Shown here: piece after piece, positions 58,733 to 64,000 of the stretch
Layout: every line of letters begins with the position of its first letter
How positions within the stretch are numbered: the stretch's first letter is position 1
DNA from: Nocardioides abyssi
GTDB lineage: Bacteria > Actinomycetota > Actinomycetes > Propionibacteriales > Nocardioidaceae
Length of the DNA: 64,000 bases
Reading direction: 5' to 3'
Assembly: GCF_030412915.1 (NCBI RefSeq)
Contig: NZ_JAUHJR010000002.1
Location: 763,238 to 827,237, forward strand
Notes under the pieces: model-generated
What the model was told of the DNA's origin: nothing
Databases searched by the model: none
Seen by the model: the letters and a program-made list of their open reading frames with translations, nothing else
Program-made: the position numbers and the translations under genes

Positions 58733-60204
58733 AGGGAGCCTCCGGGGACGAGAGCGAGCGCGCGGCGGGTGGCGGCCGCGTTGGACAGGTGGACCTCGGC
58801 GCCGGCGTCGGCGAGCGCCTGCGCCTGCCGCTCGAGGCCCTGCGGGTCGGCCGAGGTGCCGACGCACGCGACCACGACGGGTACGTCGCGTGCCGCTCGC
58901 GCCGCGGCGATCGCCGGCGCCAGGTCGGCGGCCGGGTCGTCCTGGGCGCCGTGGCCGAGGACCACGTCGAGCAGCACGACGGCGGTCTCCGAGTCCTGGG
59001 CCACCTTGGTGAGCTGGTCGAGGCGGAGCGTCGGGTCGATCATCGGGTGCGCCCGGCCGCGGGTGAGGCCGTCGTCGCCGAAGTCGATCATCAGGTGGCC
59101 CGACGCGGTCAGGTCCGGCCCGAGCGCGAGCTCCGGGGACAGCGGGATGTTGCTGCGGATGCCGCCCAGCGACTCCGCGGCGATGAGCATCGCCTCGTCG
59201 CAGAGCGTGCCGCCGACGAAGAGGCCGCGCAGCGCGGAGCCGCCGACCGACGCCGCGGGGGTGCCCCACGTGGGCCACTCCGGCACGGCCACTCCGAGGT
59301 CGGCCAGGAGGCCCTCGACCTGGGTGGTGATGTCGGGCTGGCCGGCGCCCAGGAGCGCGAACCGGACCGGCGTGCCGAGCCCGGCGGCGTACTCCTCCAC
59401 CGCGGCGGCGACCTCGGCGGCCGGCGGCTTGGAGACGACGATGACCTGCTCGATGGTCGGGTCGGCGTCGAGGCGGTCCAGGGCGGTCATCGTGGAGATG
59501 CCGCCGATGGCCGCGGACAGGTCGCGGCCGCCGACGCCGAGCGCGGCGGAGACGCCGACGCCCGCGCGGTCGAGCAGCGCGAGGACCTGCTGGCAGCCGG
59601 TGCCGGAGGCGGCGACGATGCCGACGCGACCGGGCTCGGTGGTGTTGGCGAAGCCCAGGCCGACGCCGCCGACGACGGCGGTGCCGCAGTCGGGGCCCAT
59701 GACCAGCAGGCCGCGGTCGCGGGCGATGCGCTTCATCGCCAGCTCCTGCTCGACCGGCACGTTGTCGCTGAAGACCATGACGTCGGAGCCGGCGTCGATG
59801 GCGTCCATCGCCTCGACCAGCGCGGAGGCGCCGGGCACCGAGACGAGCGCGAGCCCGCCGCCGGCGCGGCGCAGGGCCGAGCCGGTGGTGCGGGGCGCCG
59901 CAAGGGTGGTGTCGCCACCGCCGGCGGCGCCCTTGCGGGCCGCGGCCAGGGCGGCGTCGACCGCGGCGAGCGCGGCCGGCACGACCGAGTCGTCGTCGAC
60001 GCGGAGCGCCACGACCATGTCGTTGGGCGAGGCCGGCGGGAGCGTGAAGCCCATGCCGGCGAGCACCTCCAGGTTGAGCTCGGTCGCCATGGCCACCTGG
60101 GCGGCGACGACGCCCGGGGTGGCGGCGACGTCGCGGCTGACCTGCAGCAGGGCGACGCTGTCGGCGTACGCGCCGGGGCGGATCTCGACGTGCTCGACTG
60201 TCAT
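58729..60204 (-). CDS. fdrA: FdrA-type acyl-CoA synthetase-fold protein (AllF)
   Basis: 491 aa, somewhat shorter than E. coli FdrA (about 555). Succinyl-CoA-synthetase-like fold: DVMVFSDNVPVEQELAMKRIARDRGLLVMGPDCGTAV, FANTTEPGRVGIVAASGTGCQQVLALLDRAGVGVSAALGVGGRDLSAAIGG, GLFVGGTLCDEAMLIA and SGHLMIDFGDDGLTRGRAHPMIDPTLR. An N-terminal domain (about 1-110) holds VSRDVAATPGVVAAQVAMATELN. ATG 60204. Probably the phosphate/carbamoyl-handling subunit. Coupled to DUF1116 by overlap. Confidence 0.88.
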   Translation of the reverse strand: MTVEHVEIRPGAYADSVALLQVSRDVAATPGVVAAQVAMATELNLEVLAGMGFTLPPASPNDMVVALRVDDDSVVPAALAAVDAALAAARKGAAGGGDTTLAAPRTTGSALRRAGGGLALVSVPGASALVEAMDAIDAGSDVMVFSDNVPVEQELAMKRIARDRGLLVMGPDCGTAVVGGVGLGFANTTEPGRVGIVAASGTGCQQVLALLDRAGVGVSAALGVGGRDLSAAIGGISTMTALDRLDADPTIEQVIVVSKPPAAEVAAAVEEYAAGLGTPVRFALLGAGQPDITTQVEGLLADLGVAVPEWPTWGTPAASVGGSALRGLFVGGTLCDEAMLIAAESLGGIRSNIPLSPELALGPDLTASGHLMIDFGDDGLTRGRAHPMIDPTLRLDQLTKVAQDSETAVVLLDVVLGHGAQDDPAADLAPAIAAARAARDVPVVVACVGTSADPQGLERQAQALADAGAEVHLSNAAATRRALALVPGGSL

Positions 60205-60263
60205 CGAGGGGTTCCTCCGTGGGGACGAGGTGCGGGGACGGATGGGTTCAGGGGGTGGGGCGG

Positions 60264-61019
60264 TCAGCTGCGGAGCGCGAGGGCGGCGCCGAGGAGCATC
60301 CCCGCGCCGGAGGAGTGGCCGACGGCCACCAGCCGGTCCACCGCGTCGGGGACGCCGCGGCCGGTCGCGAGGGTCAGCAGCAGCGCGCGGAACTGCGGCA
60401 GGCACGCGCCGTCGACCGCCTCGAGCAGCAGCGTGGCGGAGAGCGTGGTGGTCCGGTGCGCCGAGCGTCGTACGCCGTCGGCGACCGCGTCGCGGGACCG
60501 GCCGGTCGCGCGGGCGGCCACGAGCCACCCGGCCACGACGTCGTCGCCGACCGGGGTGAGCCCGTCGCCGCGGCCGAGCAGGGCGGCGACCGCCTCGCCG
60601 TCACCGGCCGCGAGGGCGTCGAGCGCCTCGGCGGGCAGCTGGTCGAGCACGTGGGACAGGTCGGGGGTGGCCGCGGCGAGCCGGTCGGCCGCCTCGGGCG
60701 GGAGCCGGGGGAGGTCGGTGGGGACCAGGCGGTCGACCGAGACGCTCAGGCCGGCCACGTGCAGGGCGCCGTCGGCGACCTCGGCCGGGCTGCCCACGGC
60801 GACGTCGGGCAGGCGGGTCAGGGCGGTGGCGATCGTCGCCGGCACGTGCACCGCGCTGTGGGCGGAGACGCCGACGACGCGGTCGCCGAGGCGGACGTAG
60901 ACCGCGCTGGCGCCGGCGTGGACGACCTCGCCGGTGCCGGGCTCCTCGTGCAACCGGCGCCGGAGGGCGGCGGTCCCGGCCCCGGCGACGCGGGTCCGGG
61001 TCGAGGTCGACGGGGGCAC
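60264..61019 (-). CDS. allH: DUF2877 protein, AllH-type subunit
   Basis: 251 aa DUF2877. Recognisable parts: SAVYVRLGDRVVGVSAHSAVHVPATI and the family signature LLGRGDGLTPVGDDVVAGWLVAARATGR, then RTTTLSATLLLEAVDGACLPQFRALL and LVAVGHSSGAGMLLGAALAL. Start uncertain: GTG 61019 is used, with only weak ribosome binding sequence, so it may be leaderless; the frame is open to 61094. Third partner of the oxamate carbamoyltransferase set; divergent from the PucR-type gene with about 36 bp between starts. Confidence 0.85.
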   Translation of the reverse strand: MPPSTSTRTRVAGAGTAALRRRLHEEPGTGEVVHAGASAVYVRLGDRVVGVSAHSAVHVPATIATALTRLPDVAVGSPAEVADGALHVAGLSVSVDRLVPTDLPRLPPEAADRLAAATPDLSHVLDQLPAEALDALAAGDGEAVAALLGRGDGLTPVGDDVVAGWLVAARATGRSRDAVADGVRRSAHRTTTLSATLLLEAVDGACLPQFRALLLTLATGRGVPDAVDRLVAVGHSSGAGMLLGAALALRS

Positions 61020-61055
61020 CTCTCGGACGCTAACGGATGAACTAGGGTGCGCCGA

Positions 61056-62432
61056 ATGGTGAGCATTGCCAACCCCGGTGAGGACGGGGGACAAGAGTTG
61101 ACATCCGACGCCGCGATGTCAGGCGCCCCGGCGGATCCGGTGGCGCGCCGTGCCGCGGGCCCGGGTGGGGGCCCGGGTGCAGGCTGGACGTCGGACCCGG
61201 AGCTGGTGCCCCTCGATGCGGACGGCCTCGCCGAGGAGCTCGCCCAGCGGGTGCTCGCCAACGCCGGCCTGGGCGACATCATCGACGCCATCGGCGCCGC
61301 GCTGCGCGCCGACGCGGCCGTGACGACCACGGACGGCCGCGAGCGGGTCCCGCGCCTGCCGGAGGACCGGCTGGCCGACCTCACCGCCGGTGACCTGCTC
61401 GACCCCACCGGCCGGGTCCGCGTCGAGCGGCTCGACACCGAGGCCACCGTGCTGGCCGGGGGCGCGCGCGTCCACCGGCTGCCGATCGCGACGCCGTCGC
61501 AGCCACTCGGGCACCTCGTCCTCGTGGTCGACCGCGACCTCACCCCCGTTGAGACGATCGCGCTGCGGCGGGCCGGCATCGCCGTGGCCCTCTCGATCAG
61601 CCGGGAGCAGGCCGTCTCGGCGGTGGAGAACAAGTACCGCGGCGACTTCCTGCGCGACGTGCTGCTCGGCCGCGCCGGGTCGGAGGAGTTCGTCCGCGAG
61701 CACGTGGTCGGCTTCGGCTGGGAGCTCGGCGGGCCCTCGATCGTCGTCGTCGCGCAGCTCGACCCCCAGCAGCCCGGCGAGCCGCCGGGCACGCTCGACG
61801 AGCAGCGGCTGTGGCAGGAGCGGTTCGCCGACGCCTGGCGGCAGGTGGTCGGCGGGGTCTCGCGGACGGTCCCGGTCGCGGACTTCGGCTCCGAGGTGGT
61901 CACGGTCCTGCCCGCGGACGGCAGCCAGCCCGGCTCCGACGTGGTGATGCGGCTGGTCCGCGCGGTCGCGGGCGACAAGGGCGGCGGCCGGCGCCCGTTC
62001 TCCGTCGGTGTCGGCCGGGTCGCCGGCGACGTACGCGGCCTGCCGGAGAGCTACGCGCAGGCCTACCGCGCGGTCGCCGTCGGGCGGCGGGTGCGCGGCG
62101 GCGGCACCACGACCTGGTTCGACGAGCTGGGCCTGCACCGGCTGATCGCGATGGTCCCCGACGACGTCGAGCTGCGAGCCTTCGCCGTCGACGTGCTCGG
62201 CGAGCTGGCCGGGCAGGGCGAGGAGGCGGCCGCGCTGCGCGAGACACTCCAGGTGCTGCTGTCGACGAACTTCAACGTCGCCGAGGCGGCGCGCGTGCAG
62301 TTCTTCCACTACAACACCATCCGCTACCGCGTCACCAAGCTCGAGCGGCTGCTCGGTCCGATCACCTCCGACCACAACCTGCGCCTCGACGTCGCGGTCG
62401 CGCTCAAGGTGCTCGAGGTCGTCGGCGGCTGA
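61056..62432 (+). CDS. PucR-family transcriptional regulator
   Basis: 458 aa. The CdaR/PucR C-terminal HTH_30 is clear (about 400-455: LRETLQVLLSTNFNVAEAARVQFFHYNTIRYRVTKLERLLGP), preceded by a GGDEF-like middle region (FSVGVGRVAGDVRGLPESYAQAYRAVAVGRRV). The N-terminal part (about 60-190) looks GAF-like; the classic PucR domain is not evident. This family activates purine-catabolic genes, fitting the divergent fdrA/DUF1116/DUF2877 operon and the permease downstream. ATG 61056 is used; GTG 61047 is possible. Confidence 0.88.
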   Translation: MVSIANPGEDGGQELTSDAAMSGAPADPVARRAAGPGGGPGAGWTSDPELVPLDADGLAEELAQRVLANAGLGDIIDAIGAALRADAAVTTTDGRERVPRLPEDRLADLTAGDLLDPTGRVRVERLDTEATVLAGGARVHRLPIATPSQPLGHLVLVVDRDLTPVETIALRRAGIAVALSISREQAVSAVENKYRGDFLRDVLLGRAGSEEFVREHVVGFGWELGGPSIVVVAQLDPQQPGEPPGTLDEQRLWQERFADAWRQVVGGVSRTVPVADFGSEVVTVLPADGSQPGSDVVMRLVRAVAGDKGGGRRPFSVGVGRVAGDVRGLPESYAQAYRAVAVGRRVRGGGTTTWFDELGLHRLIAMVPDDVELRAFAVDVLGELAGQGEEAAALRETLQVLLSTNFNVAEAARVQFFHYNTIRYRVTKLERLLGPITSDHNLRLDVAVALKVLEVVGG

Positions 62433-62614
62433 CCCGTCACCGGCCGCCGTCACGGCCGCCCGACTAGCGGAGCAGACGCGTCCGCCGTGACCGTAGGCAT
62501 GATCTGTCGACGTTCCGGCGGTCCTTTGGGCAGACCTGGCTAGTGAGGGTGTGGCGTGGGCCTCAATAGGCTCGCTGTTCTCTCGGCTCCACCGTTGGCG
62601 AAGGGAACTTCCGC

Positions 62615-63982
62615 ATGTCGATGTTCAAGTGGACGCAGGTCGATCCTGCGCCCGGCGAGGCCGTCGGGCCTCAGGAGCGGCTCAGCTGGGGCAAGACCGT
62701 CGGTCTCGGCGCCCAGCACGTGGTGGCGATGTTCGGCGCCACGTTCGTCTTCCCCCTGATCATGGGTCTGGACGCGAACCTCGCGATCCTGTTCTCCGGT
62801 ATCTGCACGATCCTGTTCCTGCTGGTCGTGAACAACAAGGTGCCCAGCTACCTGGGCACCAGCGGCTCGTTCGTCTCCGGCGTCTTCGCGATCCGCGAGC
62901 AGGGCGGCGACTCCGCCGACGTCACCGGCGCGATCCTGGTCGCCGGCCTGATCCTGCTGCTGGTCGGCGTCGCGGTGCACTTCCTCGGCGCGGGCATGCT
63001 CAAGAAGGTCCTGCCGCCGGCCGTCACGGGCGCCGTCGTCATGCTGATCGGCTTCAACCTCGCCCCGGTCGTGGCCAACACCTACTGGCCCCAGGACCAG
63101 TGGATCGCGCTTGCGACCGCTGCGTTCGTGGTCGTCGCGACGGTGCGCTTCCCCGGCTTCTGGTCGCGGATCTCGATCTTCCTCGCGCTGATCTTCGGCT
63201 ACGTGCTGTCGTTCCTGGCCGACACGGTCTTCGGTCAGATCACCTCGCCCACGGGCAGCGGTGAGGTCACCACCCACGACCGCGTCAACCTCGCCGGCCT
63301 CGGCGACGCCGCCTGGTTCGGCCTGCCGACCGGCGACCTCGCCGACGGCGTCAGCAAGGTCCACGCCCCCGACATCTCGCTGACCTTCGCGCTGCTGGTC
63401 ATCCCGGCCGTCATCGCGCTCATCGCCGAGAACACCGGCCACGTCCGCGCCGTCGCGGAGATGACCGGCGACGACCTCGACCCCTACATGGGTCGTGCGC
63501 TCGGTGCCGACGGTGCCGCGACCGCCCTGGCCAGCGCCTTCGGTGCCTCGCCGACCACGACGTACGCCGAGAACATCGGCGTCATGTCGGCCACCAAGGT
63601 CTACTCGACCGCGGCCTACTACGTCGCGGCGATCGTCGCGATCATCCTCGGCCTCTGCCCGAAGTTCGGCGTCATCATCAACGCCATCCCCGGCGGGGTC
63701 CTGGGCGGCATCACCGTGGTCCTCTACGGCATGATCGGTCTCATCGGCGCCAAGATCTGGGTCGACAACCGGATCGACTTCGGCAGCCCGATCAACATGG
63801 TCCCGCTGGCCGCCGGCCTCATCGCCGGCATCGGCAACGTGACGCTGAAGATCGGCGACGACTTCGAGCTCAGCGGCATCGCGCTCGGCACGATCATGGT
63901 CATCGTCTTCTACCACCTGGTGAACGTCGGCCGCTCCCGCACGGGCAAGGTCGGCGCCGAGGACGTCACCCGGGCGCTCTAG
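62615..63982 (+). CDS. Uracil/xanthine permease, NCS2 family
   Basis: 455 aa with 12-14 hydrophobic segments. NCS2 signatures: LGAQHVVAMFGATFVFPLIMGL (helix 1 with the QH motif), GTSGSFVSG, AENTGHVRAVAEMTG (helix 8 Glu), GADGAATALASAFGASPTTTYAENIGVM and PGGVLGGITVVLYGMIG. Likely proton symporter for uracil, xanthine or uric acid; UraA-like over UacT-like by wording. It follows the PucR-type gene by 182 bp, so purine-linked control is likely. The gap 62433-62614 shows only a short GGCCG/CGGCC hairpin. Confidence 0.94.
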   Translation: MSMFKWTQVDPAPGEAVGPQERLSWGKTVGLGAQHVVAMFGATFVFPLIMGLDANLAILFSGICTILFLLVVNNKVPSYLGTSGSFVSGVFAIREQGGDSADVTGAILVAGLILLLVGVAVHFLGAGMLKKVLPPAVTGAVVMLIGFNLAPVVANTYWPQDQWIALATAAFVVVATVRFPGFWSRISIFLALIFGYVLSFLADTVFGQITSPTGSGEVTTHDRVNLAGLGDAAWFGLPTGDLADGVSKVHAPDISLTFALLVIPAVIALIAENTGHVRAVAEMTGDDLDPYMGRALGADGAATALASAFGASPTTTYAENIGVMSATKVYSTAAYYVAAIVAIILGLCPKFGVIINAIPGGVLGGITVVLYGMIGLIGAKIWVDNRIDFGSPINMVPLAAGLIAGIGNVTLKIGDDFELSGIALGTIMVIVFYHLVNVGRSRTGKVGAEDVTRAL

Positions 63983-63984
63983 CG

Positions 63985-64000
63985 CCCCCGGTCGGGGGGG
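63985..64000. terminator. Partial terminator hairpin at window end
   Basis: CCCCC-GGTC-GGGGG directly after the permease stop (63982); cut by the window edge. Confidence 0.5.

Overview
The window is about 73% GC, gene-dense and rich in GTG starts and 4-base ATGA/GTGA gene overlaps. Its content (PucR and SigE-type regulators, a fused CobI-CobJ, a BchI-BchD-type chelatase beside CobN, a lysine-tailed TopA, dispersed palindromic repeats) fits a high-GC actinobacterium. The protein wording and repeat style look most like Nocardioides or a close relative. This is inference from the sequence; no database was searched.

Layout. 1-7.3 kb: the end of a proton-pumping pyrophosphatase, two paralogous secreted Ig-like-repeat proteins, a HemK-like methyltransferase, and an ECF sigma factor with a membrane partner. 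7.5-14.7 kb: housekeeping genes topA, yihY-like, tmk, holB and an exported TAP-type peptidase. 14.8-17.2 kb: a TauD-type dioxygenase with a LysR regulator, a small Cys protein and tRNA-Thr(CGU). 17.3-20.9 kb: a FecBCD-type metal-chelate/corrinoid importer operon with a Nur-like operator.

21-49.2 kb is a cobalamin region interrupted by a short unrelated stretch (25.8-30.1 kb: degenerate response regulator, monooxygenase remnant, SRPBCC/ArsR pair, two proteins of unknown function). It carries cobG(truncated)-cobH-cobIJ-cobM-bluB, cobL, the chelatase-cobA-cobO-cobBC-cobD operon, a btuFCD-like importer, and cobN-cobF-cobQ-cobK. Together these cover nearly all of the aerobic route from uroporphyrinogen III to adenosylcobinamide phosphate, plus the DMB lower ligand. 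The nucleotide-loop genes (cobU, cobS, cobT) are not in the window. Four cobalamin riboswitches, two per strand, control these units. One of them overlaps the end of cobK so that a conserved aptamer element supplies the cobK stop codon.

49.2-57.2 kb: a receiver-like protein, the metQNI methionine importer, an MTHFR-family protein, a methyltransferase and a class II UvrA. 57.3-64 kb: an FdrA/DUF1116/DUF2877 operon matching the three-subunit oxamate carbamoyltransferase (AllFGH), divergent from a PucR-type regulator and followed by a uracil/xanthine permease. This looks like a purine/allantoin-nitrogen salvage locus.

The most unusual observations are an in-frame triplicated 45-bp repeat inside the conserved N-terminus of the cobalt-chelatase AAA+ domain, a CobG lacking its Fe-S/siroheme-ligand half, the cobK/riboswitch overlap, and a Nur-like operator in front of a FecBCD-type importer.
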